Shown in pieces: positions 44,695-56,525 of a stretch of DNA of 64,000 nucleotides; positions within the stretch are counted from its first letter, which is position 1; the number at the start of each line of letters is the position of its first letter. Under the pieces are notes generated by a model that was not told the DNA's origin, did no database searches, and saw nothing but the letters and a program-made list of their open reading frames with translations. The stretch comes from Hyposmocoma kahamanoa (Eukaryota; Arthropoda; Insecta; Lepidoptera; Cosmopterigidae). The position numbers and the translations under genes are program-made. Where the stretch lies: contig NW_020653718.1 of the NCBI RefSeq assembly GCF_003589595.1, forward strand, positions 4,350,870 through 4,414,869. Direction: 5' to 3'.

Positions 44695-45993
44695 CTTTCT
44701 CCACTCTGATCTGCGTTTAAAACTATCTAACGTCCATTAGATTGTGCAAATTTAGAAACATACTAAAACAAAAGTTTATTATAATTTTAATTAAATATAT
44801 AAAATAATATAAAATAAACAATAAGGTAACGTAATACGAAAAGTAATTTTTGGGAAATTGACAATATAAACTTAAAGTCTATAACGTACACGGCATTAGC
44901 CATATATGCCATTTGCTTGGTGCCAAATATGATAAAAATCTATTTGTTATGAAAAAGTATGTATTCGTTTATATATCCCAAGTAAATGCGAGAATAGAAC
45001 AAATAAACTTCTGATATTTATTTCAACACAGTATTTTACGTAATCAAGTAGGTATTTGGCTTTGATTAAGTTTAAATCGACAGTAATAAAAGAAACAAAC
45101 AAATAAACGTACAGAATATTTGGGCACTTATAGTGCATCTAAATATTCGGCGAGCTGTAAAAAGACAGTGATTTCCTTTATCATTGTAAATGACACTATG
45201 ACAGTATGACGTGCGCGTGTATCGCTGGTTTTTCCGCGACGCTGCGTCGGCGTCGCCGACGGCTGTGTTTATTATATAGATCAATATGTTAATGTTACCT
45301 TTGTTACCATTAGACATTAGCACTAATATTATATGCAAAAGGAGAGTTTTAGATTACATTAGATTACAGTTAGCCGAGTGAAATTTCATGTTCGAGGGAA
45401 GGAATATTTCAGCTATAGGATAGTTGAGCTGTCACAAGAAACTTTTGAGAACACTGTAATGGGAATTGGTTTCGATTATGTAACATTTACCGCTTTAAAT
45501 TATAGACATTGTGCAGTAATAAGTTTAGACTAGAACTTAATGGTCGCTTTAATCAAGTATTTCTCTTTTTCATGAATAAACATGTTGAAGTGTATAAAAT
45601 TTAACAAACGTGAGTGTTCGCACCATTTACATACATAATAGGTTGCGTGAGCGCAGCGCGTTTCGGCGCGACGCGACGGCTGCGACTGTTTAGAAACAGT
45701 TCAGTGGTATCGTGACTAGTAACGTGCTGCGGGTTGGCTTCGCACGTGAGATTATGACTTAGATATTGTTATCACAACGTGTAACTAGTGTAACATTACC
45801 TATTTCTTACATTATAGTTTTTGTATTTATATTAATCGCCCGTAGTAACATTAACCTACTATTACCAAATATATTTGTCCAAACTTCATGGAAGTGAAGT
45901 TTAGAAACACACAGTGGGTAAGATATCCTTTGACATCTGGGAATCATTGAGTTATATTTTGTTTAATATTTTTGAGGTGTAGCTAGCAATTAC
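44695..45993. other. No gene; promoter-like GC-rich patch
   Basis: At 45640-45750 a GC-rich patch is followed by an initiator-like AGTTCAGTGG (45697-45706) and a possible donor GTGAGA at about 45746. No coding segment was recognised. AGATTACA-type short direct repeats occur at about 45350-45370. Confidence 0.3.
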
Positions 45994-46044
45994 TTTACTG
46001 CGGTAGTGTCTTTAAAAGAAAAGTTTTGTAATTGCAAGTAAAAA
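45994..46044 (+). repeat. Repeat family D, copy 2
   Basis: TTTACTGCGGTAGTGTC and AAAGAAAAGTTTTGTAATT match the sequence following the palindrome at 42627-42669. Confidence 0.55.
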
Positions 46045-49000
46045 TATAATTATTTTGATTTCAAATGGAGGTTTAATCTACTCTATGAGTATTATTTGCA
46101 GTTTAAGTAAATATGTACAATGTCTATTTTGATCTCTAGAAGTAACTAATAACCAGGAGTTCTGAGTGTCATGATAAAATAAAATTATATCTTTTTACGT
46201 TAGCCTCCTCGCGGAAAAAAATGTGTTTTTAACTATTCGTACATAGTGCGCGAGCGCTCTCCACTCGGCGTCAGCGTTATGACAATATGTAAACATGTGT
46301 GCAAACATAATTCGATCTACATTGGGCGACTGCGGAGCGGCGCCCGCGCCGACGTTGACGCTCCCGCGGGATTGCCGCTACAATAGCGCTAATTGTGGTG
46401 GGGCAACTTAAGGATGGTAGCGGGCCTACCAACAACGAACAATGTACGTACAAAGAAATTGTAATAAGTATTCATATTCTTTATTTGCAAGTATTCTGTC
46501 TACTGTATGATAACAGGCAAATATTTTACAATATCTTAATATTTTACTTGGATTATTTATCTCATTATTGGCGGTATCAGTGGTTCAGTGTAAGCACAGA
46601 GGGAAAGTGAAGTTTCTATAATACTGTCTGTGTTTTCTGGAACGTCGGTCTGTGAGATATTAGTCAATGTAGAACTATCAAAGGATTGTTTATTTTTCAT
46701 CCCCGCTTTAGCTTATAACTTCGTCCACACTGCAACCATGGCGGCATTGCACGCAGGCAAAATTAAACATTTACAAATATTTGTTAGTATTATTCTGCCG
46801 CGGGGGGCGAGGGCGAGGACTGAGGCGAAGGGGCCGTTTACATCTCCGCTTGCGAACATAGTCAGGGGCGCGAGGTTGTTTAGCTGCGTACACGCAGGGT
46901 GAGCTGTAGAGGGTGATTTTTGGAAATACTGAAAATATCAACCCACTCCGCAGCACGTATTGTATATGCTGTGTATTACGAGCTTATTTCAATTTCAAAT
47001 AGGAGATGTCACAGTACAAGTTCGATTTATGGTAACCGCGAAACCAACTAACGAAAATGAAATCCGTGAGTAACAGTAAATTGAATGAGGTTGGCTCTCT
47101 CAAACATGATCGTCAGCAGAAAGTGGTTCTATGTTAAACAAAGACCTAAATATCCTCTCGGTACATAATAACGATCAAACTGACATGTCTCAAACAACAC
47201 CAAGTTCCGTGTTGGATCCGATCAGGTTTCAGTGAATTTAAATCGAGAGACATTAAAACATGTCACAACATTTCCGATTAAAACCAGTCCTTGCATTTAT
47301 TCATTAGCCACGGGCACTGCCGCAGCAGCCGCTCACTATCGTTGCTACCATTTTAAACCAACTTTGTTTCTTTATTATATTCGTTACGCTTTTATTGTCG
47401 AAAAAACATGTGTGTTCGTACGTAGCGTTCGCGCAGGGGACTAAAAAATATGGCGGCCAACAAATCATATTTCAAACCGGGTGAAATGTATTGTTATAAT
47501 GAAATAAAAATAATTCAAAATGTAACTATGGGCCTGTACCCTTTGATTCGTCGGAGGGGACTTCTTTAAGGGCGGCCATGTTGGCTAACATTGGTGGTGT
47601 GACGAATGCTGCGCCTGCGACGCTGTAATTTACTCGCGAAGATGACAACAAACATTGTTAAATGTGAAATACTCTTACAGCAACATCTTTCTAAAAGACT
47701 TGTTAGAAAGCGAAAAACGTTGAAACAGATCAACTCAAGTAAGTGCCACTGTGGCTCATGGGATTCTCTCAGAAGACGTTTAATGAACACGAATAAATAA
47801 ATGACGACAAATGTTTTTCGAGTATTATAAATAGTAAAATCAACATTTCCAAAATAATTAATACAAACACACAGTAAATTATGGGCTTCCGCTTCACATA
47901 GCTTCAGAAAAATCAAATACGAACACTAAATAAGAAAATAACATGATATACAAATACAAAACAAGCACTTACATAAATAGTACAAACCCATGCGTCACTA
48001 GATATGAATAATAGACTAGTAGATATTATTAGGGTTCTTTTTTCAACATAATATAACCACCTAAATACGTCACTAATGTCAATAGTACAGCCGAAAACCG
48101 ATCAACAATTATAAATCGTAAAAAGTAGCGCAGCTGAGATGTAATGCAGACTTTGTTTGTAAGAGATTCCTTTAGAAGGCAGAATCATTCCAACTAAGCG
48201 AGTACTGTTTCATTCGATTGTTGATACAAGCGACTGCATTAAAGTAAGCCCACCACTAATATAAATCCTCAAGCCGGCTTCGATGCAGGGATACTTCTAA
48301 TTACCGCAAAGACAACAAAGGAAGTATTTTTAGTTGTGAATGTTCACAACTATACGGATTTGTTTAGAAACAGTCTCGAGGATTAGAAAGAGAATCTCTT
48401 TTGTTGTTCTCATAAACAAAGAAACAGATTACAATGTGAGTATACATTTATAGACGCTAAAACACAATTTATAATATTTCCAAAACTATTAAAAACCGTA
48501 TCGACATCCAGGTACGTCGGCAACCCTTACGCAAAAACAAAATTGATTTATGGAACCACAGCGCTTCTCTCTCGTATAAAGCCTATAATTCCGAAACTCG
48601 ACTCTATGTGGTTCGGCAATAAGAAGATGGCTCTATAAGGAGGGGAAAATAGAAAATCAGCGGCGTTGTTTGACTTTATTTATCTATTATTATAGTTTTT
48701 GTGTTCTCCCACAGTCCGCGCCGGCGCAGAATGCGTGGCGAATGTGACATCTCAATTTGGTGTTATTGTCTGTGTACAATGCCACCCTGTGTGGAATTAA
48801 ATAAATCACCATATTTCCTGGACGCGCCCCTCGCCGCAGCCCTAAATTATTGCCCTGATAGCTTTTCACTGGTTTTTATGGACGATTTGGTGTCGTCATC
48901 GGTTTGAAAGAAGAGTAATGTATTGTTTGCGGTAGGCACTTTGCTGAATGTGGGGCAGATACGCGCCTGAAGTCGGAAGTGTCGTAATGGCGAATCTTTC

Positions 49001-50065
49001 CCACAACTATGTGACCGACAATGAATAGTAAATATCATGTAACTATTGTTTGCCGCGTCGTGTACAAACGACTTTCCAATAACGATTATTGTACTCGATA
49101 TTTTATGTATTATTACATTTTTAGAGGTATCTTTACGACTGGACCATAAAGTTGGCGTTATCGAAACTATTATATTATTCAATATAAATTTTTCGTTGCT
49201 TGAATACACGAACCGGCTTGGGGCATCGTAGGAACTATTAGCGGCAGTGATATCGGCTACTATATTAATCCACTCTGGTAAATATAAAAGGTTGCGGCGG
49301 CTGAGGAACTAATTTAGCTACCGGGGCAATCACATGTAGCGATAAAGTCCCGCTATCGACGATTCGAGTGGCGAGTGGGGCAGCGTCACTTCGACGGCAT
49401 CTTAATCGACCATTACTGATATAACGCCATCGGTTTATATATCACTAGACACAGGCGACAGCGAATACATATATTGACCGTTTTATGAACAAAATCGTAA
49501 CAAAAAATTTAGCAAATTATCACAGCTATAGTATTTGGGACACAACATGCTACCATACTACTCCATTTTTACATGATTTTGGTTGAGGAAAGTTAGTTTT
49601 CGAACGGAAACAGAAGCATGCATTTTAAAGCATGATGAAATTATAGAAGGCGAATTCGCAACCATCATTTTTCAGAGATTCTAAAATGACACCCTTTCAT
49701 ACAAAAGTCTTATTCTTAAATCCGCTCGAGTTATGAACTTGCGTCTTGTCGGCGGGACTCTGAGCGTTTCTATTCGAAAACAAACGCGTACAGATTTGCA
49801 TGAATCACATATTAACAGTTCGTTATCAAACTATATCGTAAACATTTTGCTGTTGGGTAACGCCGCGCCGGTTGAGTATTTCATTATCACAGCTCTCACC
49901 AGAGAGTTTTCATATCGCAGTGGGTTTTGTATCACTGTGACTGTTTTTACTGCGCAGCCGACTAATATGTACGTATATATATATTTAAAAATAAAAATAG
50001 GAGTCAAATCAAAATTGCTTTATTTCGCATATAATACATTTAAGAAAATTGGTAATAAAACAAGT
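46045..50065. other. No recognisable gene; YY1/PHO-like sites
   Basis: Three good matches to the YY1/PHO site (ATGGCGGC or GCGGCCAT) occur at 46735-46745, 47448-47459 and 47571-47583. GC-rich islets lie at 46320-46370 and 46798-46880. Frames of 113-120 codons near 47566, 48847 and 49733 show no recognisable motif. Confidence 0.35.
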
Positions 50066-50239
50066 AGGAAATGAAACTATTTTTCCGGATTTAAATCGCG
50101 TAATGTAACAGTCAACCGTGACCATGAGACCTGTAAAGGGCCCTAAAGGTCGGTTTGTTTGAAAAAACAAATACACGTATAAGTAAATACACAATAGTTT
50201 CATTTCCTATGTGTAACAATCGCGAAAACCTAAGAACTC
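50066..50239 (+). mobile_element. Palindromic Penelope-like derivative, second copy, 12-bp target duplication
   Basis: AATAAAACAAGT flanks it exactly (50054-50065 and 50240-50251). It starts AGGAAATGAAACTATTTTTC and CGGATTTAAATCGCG, the inverted arm, then goes to the shared core GTCAACCGTGACCATGAGAC, TAAAGGGCCC and GGTCGGTTTGTTTG. It then runs through a diverged right arm to TAGTTTCATTTCCT and the tail TGTAACAATCGCGAAAACCT to AAGAACTC. Compared with the copy at 39897 it has eight more bases at the left end and a shorter left arm. Confidence 0.8.
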
Positions 50240-51277
50240 AATAAAACAAGTGTTAAATATATCTATAATTCACCTAGAAAGAACGATGGATTAGGAAGCC
50301 TGGCTGCATTTACAGACCGCCGTGATTAGACACGTGATTTAGAATCGAACAAAATAACAGTTGCGAAAACCTAAAACTCGATACCCATACACACAAACTT
50401 GAGTGAAAATAAAAAAAAAAATTAAATAAAATTTAAAATATGCAACAACATGACACAGTGCACAAATTAAAATCATACCCGCTTTGCGGGAATATGACAA
50501 CTAAAAAGACCTTTAAGTTAAAGGTGAACCTTTGTTCCAATTAGTAGGTGGGTGTACCTAAAAAAAATTAAAAGCATAGATTTGTTCTGTATACGCTACG
50601 CAAGTAATACCAGCAAACGAATCCTTAGGGCTGTGAACTGTATATTTAAAAATATATATATTGTGTCTCAATCAACGCCGGTCAAGAACGTTTACCAACA
50701 TAACCAAATCGAATAGAGCACGTTTCGAAAACCCCGTGTTGTAAGAACATTATTATGTCGGTCATATTTTGGTAGCGTCGGAGCGATTGTCGATCGGCGG
50801 TCGTGTGGTTGCTCGTTACCATTATTAATTAGACTCCGGCGGAGCGAAAGCTGTATTTGAGGTTAATACTTCATTTCAATGTAAATCACAGAGCGCTCTA
50901 TTAAGGAGTTTAGTTCCATTGAGTGCTGGTGAACGATTAAAAGAGTTTTACGACTTATACGGAAAATAATCCTCGTATATAGCAATGTATTGTGGGCATT
51001 ATGATAGCCTTAATATTATTTATATCTCTCAAATTGACATTGTGCGTACTTCGGCGTAACGGACATTTTTAAAGTAAGATTTATGTGACACATATAGAGC
51101 CAGAAGGATCGTGGCGTTTCGGCACTTTTTTACAGTTATAATACTACACTCTCCACTCTACCAGCGTTATTAATAATTTCTCTATCATGCGACTCGATAA
51201 TATTTCAAATTTCAAGTCATTTATTTTGTTACATACATACTCGTACGTATAGGTTGAAAACTTCAACCGAACTTATC
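50240..51277. other. No gene; short echo of the Penelope tail
   Basis: At 50354-50381 ATAACAGTTGCGAAAACCTA and AAACTCG repeat the tail of the preceding element in diverged form. Otherwise nothing was recognised. Confidence 0.4.
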
Positions 51278-51476
51278 ATGCTGGACTGCCACGAAGAGGT
51301 CCCAGGTTCAATTCCCGGGCCGGGAAAAATATTTGTATTGTCTACATTTATTTCTCTCGTGAGATTGAGTGTAATTTGTGGTTGGTATGTGTGTGTCCAT
51401 GGCACTTTTCATGGTTTCTCTAGTACGGAGCTACAAAAAAAATAATAATAAAAATAAACAAATAAAGAGGCTTTAC
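51278..51476 (+). repeat. tRNA-derived SINE, copy 2
   Basis: CATGCTGGACTGCCACGAAG, the B-box-like GAGGTCCCAGGTTCAATTCC and CGGGCCGGGAAAAATATTTG are followed by TTGTCTACATTTATTTC and GTCCATGGCAC. It ends in an A-rich tail of AATAATAATAAAAATAAAC. It shares its order with the copy at 6730. Confidence 0.7.
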
Positions 51477-52184
51477 AAGATGCATATTGAAACAGTTTTA
51501 AATTGAAACTCGTGCAATAAAATTTGTACACTATATTTATGCACTCCCATCACTCACATAAATAAATAATAATACATTAAAAAAATCTGTGTAACTTAAA
51601 AAATAAAACGTACAAAATGACAATTTTATTCGCTTTGCTTCTCCAATATCATTAAAGTAATTAAGTAGTAATTTCTTTATCTCGTGTCCTCTCTAACAGT
51701 GTATACTAACAATTGTGGCTAATAAAGCCCGGGCGCTGGCAGTTAATGCCTCCGTTATTAATATTTAAATTCGCCTGCGCCCGCGTCGCTGACGCTCCCG
51801 ATGGGGCAAGATATTTTTATGAACTCTGTTTTCCCATTGGCTCCCTTCCATAACCGGCAGTGGATTCAGTACCACGACGATTACATTTGCTCGGAATTTT
51901 GAAGTCACAACACTATGTACTGGTTCTATATCTGTGTATTGGATCACCGATCATCCATAATTGCAATGTGTATGTGCAAAATAACATCCAGATTTTCGTC
52001 GCAAAACTAACGATTCCACTAGCAGCCGTGACTCTATTGTACTGATTCTTTATGCTATTGTATTAATTTAAAATTAAATGCGTACCACATCAAAAGTAAA
52101 ATATTGTTAACTACATTTTTCAGCGAATATATACACCACTCGTAAATTCCTACATTCCTGAACAAACCAGTCGGCAATTGTATT
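51477..52184. other. No gene; GC-rich islet
   Basis: A patch at 51726-51800 mixes GC-rich runs with TTAATGCC and TTATTAAT. It may be regulatory, but nothing can be proven from sequence alone. Confidence 0.3.
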
Positions 52185-52440
52185 TTTAATCGACTCCAAA
52201 AAAACAGGAGGATTCGACTTTATTTTTCTTGTATGTATGTTACGCAATAGCCCCGACATTTGTGAACTGATTTTGACGATTCTTTTTTGGTGGCAAGAGG
52301 GTGTCTCAGTACTATTCCTATTTAAACTTAAAGAAAATATTCCACCTCTAAGGATGGCAAACTAGGGGGTGAATCCGGTTTCGCGCACTTTCCGGTAACC
52401 GATTTCAATATAACTTGGCAAATAGATGTAATGTTGTGAA
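52185..52440 (+). repeat. Interspersed repeat family C, copy 3
   Basis: AATCGACTCCAAAAAAACAG, TGTATGTATGTTACGCAATA, GAACTGATTTTGACGATTC, GAGGGTGTCTCAGTACTAT, AAGAAAATATTCCACCTCTA, GGTTTCGCGCACTTTCCGGT and AACTTGGCAAATAGATGTAA parallel the copies at 42305 and 3827. Confidence 0.8.
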
Positions 52441-53399
52441 CTGTATAGCGGTGGTGGTAGAATGGTTGATTCTCAAAGTTAAAGTTTCTTTATTTTATAC
52501 CTAAGCGAATTGAATGAACTCTCAGCTCTCTCCCTTCGGCGAGATCCGATTTGATGTTGATGATGACGAAAACAGTATAACGGTATCATTGATAATAATG
52601 TCCCGATTCTCAAAAAAAACTCGTATTAAAATAAATGTCCAAGAAGTCGATTGCATCAAGTAACTATATTGTTTGTATTTTACGTAACGTAATGCAATAG
52701 AATATATCGTGGCTGATAATCACGCCTCTACGTCTCACAACATTGATAAAAATGTAACCGTATCGGCACATAGACAGCTTATATAGCTATAAATAGCTTA
52801 TCGTATCGTTCACGAAATGGAGGTGTGTTAGACGTTTATAAGAGCATCAATCTTAAGATTTTCCCTAAAAGTAAATTTGTGAATCTAAGTAAATGCCAAA
52901 ATAGACATGCGTGAAACTGATACAGTACGGTAAGTACACGCCAGCTATAAGCATGTCTATATTAGTTGATGTGAACCAATTACAGAGAAATCGCTTCTAT
53001 AAAAAATGAGCAGGTACGACGTAATTTCCAATCAAATACGAAACGTAATCAAATCAAAGACCAGCGCATTCGCACCAACGAATCATGTAATGTTAACAGA
53101 ATCTGTTCCATTTTCAGTGTGGCCGTACAACAAACGATTTCTTTGATTGCACCCCGCCGCCCGCACCCTGTCCACGTCCCCCTGCTATCGCGTGTCCCGT
53201 GAAAACACAACTTTATTGTCTACTAGGCTATTAAAGGGCAATACACACTACGATACTATGGCTACGAGATTGCGCGGGCATTTTTTTACATATTAGACAA
53301 CTTCACATACATTATTCTGATCCCAAAGTAACTAAAGCATTTGCGTTATGAAAATCAGAAACAACGACAGTACCACAAACATCCACACCCGATACAATA
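52441..53399. other. No recognisable feature
   Basis: A GC-rich C-run patch occurs at 53145-53185. No gene or repeat was recognised. Confidence 0.45.
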
Positions 53400-53510
53400 T
53401 AGAAAAGTGGGGTTTCTATGACCCGGCCGGGTGTCGTACCCGGAATCTCAGAAATGGCGACTGCATGAAAACCGACGTGCAAGCCACTCGATCACAGAGG
53501 TGGTCAATTT
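53400..53510 (-). repeat. tRNA-derived SINE, minus strand
   Basis: On the minus strand ACCACCTCTGTGATCGAGTG holds an A-box-like start, GTCGGTTTTCATGCAGTCGC follows, and GATTCCGGGTACGACACCC is a decayed B box before CGGCCGGGTCATAG. It is related in layout to the SINEs at 6730 and 51278. It does not fold as a tRNA. Confidence 0.6.
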
Positions 53511-53614
53511 GACAGATAATATCTTTGAAACACGTATCGTAAATTCTGTATTTATACAACTAACCATGTATAAGTATTTCCAACTTTAAGCCTAGAGATA
53601 ACCATTTTTTTTAA

Positions 53615-53712
53615 TTATGTAGGCAGCAAACAAGCATACGGCCCGCCTGATGGAAAGCGGTTACCGTCGCCTATGAACGCCTGCAACACCAAGGCAACAC
53701 CTCTCGAAACGC
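53615..53712 (+). repeat. Non-LTR retrotransposon 3' tail
   Basis: TAGGCAGCAAACAAGCATAC, GGCCCGCCTGATGGAAAGC, GGTTACCGTCGCCTATGAAC and CCTGCAACACCAAGG make a well-known type of lepidopteran non-LTR 3' end (CCTGATGG-AAGC--TCACC-TCGCC). Only the tail is present. Confidence 0.55.
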
Positions 53713-55742
53713 AATCAACCGTTTAATATACGTAGTTGTTACACGCTTTAGTATTTGCGTGTTGTAGACACGAATTTGATTTCCATATAACATTAATTCT
53801 TTAACATAGTATTAAATGAAGCGCACATCATACCGTATCACTTATTTATTCATTTCTTCGTTTGTACATTTCTGTGTTCATTTGAAAAGTATACAGCTCT
53901 CAAATTTGCTTTATAATATTAACTAAGATAGTCAATTACAAGAATTGTCAGATTATAATTCATTCATTAGCGTTACACAAAACTGATTTATTGTTAAAAG
54001 TGATTTAAAACAACGGTTTTTATGAGAAAACGTACTATAATACATAATATAGTAAATTCTGTTTCAAAGAAAGTACGCACGTAGTCTGTATATATGTGAT
54101 CAGTTTGTTGGTTTATGTTTTCAAATTCTCCAAGAATCAATTAATTGACTGCGGATCAGAAAGAAACGTAAATCTGCCCTTAGAAATGCGCACATTTGTA
54201 TACAATTTTGCTTTTCACTAAGCGTTGATATCTTTCTGGAACGTCTAATTCAATTGCTTGTGAATGATGCATTCAACACAAGTCGCGCCGTCTGTAAACC
54301 TCTTATGACCTATTGTGTAAAGTAATCAGTCTTTTTACGGTCTATTCCTTTGAGCCTCTGTTCCGCCGCAATTATCGTAATTATATTTGCTCTGCGTTCT
54401 TATAAAGGTGTACAATAGGTGCTAACATTGATATTGTATTGTGTTTGTGTCCAGAAGGGTGCGGGTGCGGTGTGCGGGAGGGGTTTGATGTGTTTGTTTA
54501 GAAAATGCTGAGTAAGCAGCGTATGTGTTTGGACGCTATTTACTGTTCGGTCTATGTAGATGTGCGTTACATACATTAAGTAATTTAAAGGCAGCTCGAT
54601 GAGTAAGTTTTGGTATTTGTAATTGGTATTACATTTATTATTTATAATTGAAGCCAATAAATTTTCATTTCATTTACGTAAATTTGTGTTTGTGCAGGTA
54701 GTTGAAGTAAAGAATGCATGGATTCTGTCTGTTAAATAGATACTTTGTGCAATAGGTACTTTAGTTTGATTTTTGGTCGGTAATGTTTCGTCTCTGATGA
54801 TACTTACACAATACCGTAAAACCATCTCTTTTGGATAAGTGTGCAATCACATATGATTAATGTATTAAAGGTGTTATCTGACTTATTGTTATATAGAATT
54901 TTGACGAAATATGACGAAGAGCGTTGTATCCTATAAAGAGTTACCTTTTTAAATAGCATGACCTTCAAAGAATCTAGCTACCGCCTTAAATAATTAGTAG
55001 GTGTGAAGTTAACACAACAGAGCCGCATTCAGTGGCAAATGACAGGGCGCGGGCCGCTGCGCCGCCGCGCGGGGCGCACCAACAATGAGAATGCTAGTCA
55101 CCGTCATTACGCGCCATCACTCGAATTAACGTCCGACTTGCGGGAAGCGGTATATGATAGTGCGCCAGACACGGATTTAGAATAAGTAAAGAAGAACTTT
55201 CAATGATCAGCAAGTACAGAATGTTTTTGGACGTATAGTCGATGATTAGAATTCTTGTAATAGCATTTGTAATTGTAATACAATAGCAGTGGTTAATTTT
55301 CGTCCTACCAATGAATTCCATCAATAGTTCTAAGAACAACCGGATCATACCGTGCATAATAAACCAACCTGGTTCAAAGGTAGATAAATGAATGAATTCG
55401 AGCCCTTTGCGTATGGATTGAAGTAAGTATGTGACGGTGTGACCTCCTTATACCGTCATCCCACCTTTTTGTATCGCCTCTCTCCATTCGTATCGTGTCG
55501 TTTTTTCTTCTTCTACTCATATTTAAATTTAAAATTGTTCCATTTTATTCTGATTTTGTTTCTTTCCATCGTCACTCTCTGCGCGACCGCGGTAGCGAAC
55601 ATAATTATTTATCTTTTTGAATCGTTTACTAGCTATATTTATACCGTTTACATTTTAAATATTATATTTCTTAAAACCGATTAAATAAACCGATTAAATA
55701 TCTATAAACTGGAATTTCAACGTTTGAATTGCTAAATTTACT
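53713..55742. other. No recognisable gene
   Basis: A GC-rich islet at 55035-55085 and a pyrimidine-rich stretch at 55440-55600 were noted. No repeat or motif was recognised. Confidence 0.4.
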
Positions 55743-55881
55743 AAATAAGATGTTGGAAGCTGCGAGGCTGCGGAGGCTGTTACTGCTATCCAGGCTACAC
55801 ACCATTACAATCCACCAGAACGCCCCCAGCACCAGCAGCACCTCCACAAGTAGGTGTGAGGCAAGGAAACTGAACATTAAA
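55743..55881 (+). CDS. Possible terminal exon (Cys- and Pro-rich)
   Basis: One plus-strand frame from about 55748 to a TGA encodes CWKLRGCGGCYCYPGYTPLQ and then STRTPPAPAAPPQVGVRQGN. Four Cys lie within twelve residues, followed by a Pro/Ala-rich end, which looks like real protein. It begins just after an AG preceded by TACTAAATA, a possible branch point and acceptor, although there is no pyrimidine tract. Downstream sequence is AT-rich like a 3' untranslated region. The same patch is also open in a second plus frame and on the minus strand, so GC composition alone could explain it. I do not recognise a family. Confidence 0.25.
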
Positions 55882-56289
55882 TGAAAGTCCGTTTCTGTGT
55901 GATCGACAAAAGAACAGGTGTGGGACGGTAATTGTTTGAAGATCGCTCCACATACTGCGTTGTTGAACTTTCTTTTTGTGTGTTAGTGTAATTTATGTAA
56001 TGAATTTAAATATTTACTGATTTTAAATTTATATTTATTGTAAATGATGAGTGTGTGTGTGTGTGTGGGAGAATGGAAACGAAACTATGTTTAAAATTGT
56101 AATTTGTCGCCAACACGTGTGTCCTGCCCATGCCGTTAAAATGTCTCATAAAAAGAAGTGTTAAAATGTTAATGTTACTGATAATTTTGGGGTTAAATCT
56201 GAATTAAACGAGCGAGGGCGAGATGTTAAGTTTTTTAACTTTTTATTACACTGAAATCCAAACTTTGTTTTTGTCAACCCATTCTTGTC
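55882..56289. other. No gene; TG microsatellite
   Basis: A (GT)n run lies at 56050-56067. If the exon above is real, this region would be its 3' untranslated sequence, though no AATAAA is placed convincingly. Confidence 0.35.
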
Positions 56290-56525
56290 TCTCACTGCTA
56301 GTCACGAGTGTCCTCTAAGGCGAGGGTTCTAGTCTCAGACCACCACGTGAGTTGGTGACTTCACAAATGTTCCAAGCGTTGTGAACCTTCTTAGACTTGC
56401 AGGTATTATGTTTTTTTCTGTTGATTTCATTTATCGTTCGTGAGAGGTGCAGCTACTAAACATTCACAAATGCACGTAATTTAGAAATTGACCTCTCAGT
56501 AGAGAGAGAATCAACAGTGTTCCCA
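56290..56525 (+). repeat. Interspersed repeat family B, copy 2
   Basis: CACGAGTGTCCTCTAAGGCG, GACCACCACGTGAGTTGGTG, GTTGTGAACCTTCTTAGAC, AGGTGCAGCTACTAAACATT and CACAAATGCACGTAATTTAG parallel 11895-12060 and 59515-59690. Confidence 0.7.

Noticed and set aside
51278..51330. Possible tRNA gene (good B box)
   Set aside because: No paired acceptor or anticodon stem. The same sequence recurs at 6730 with a common downstream body, so it is a SINE head.
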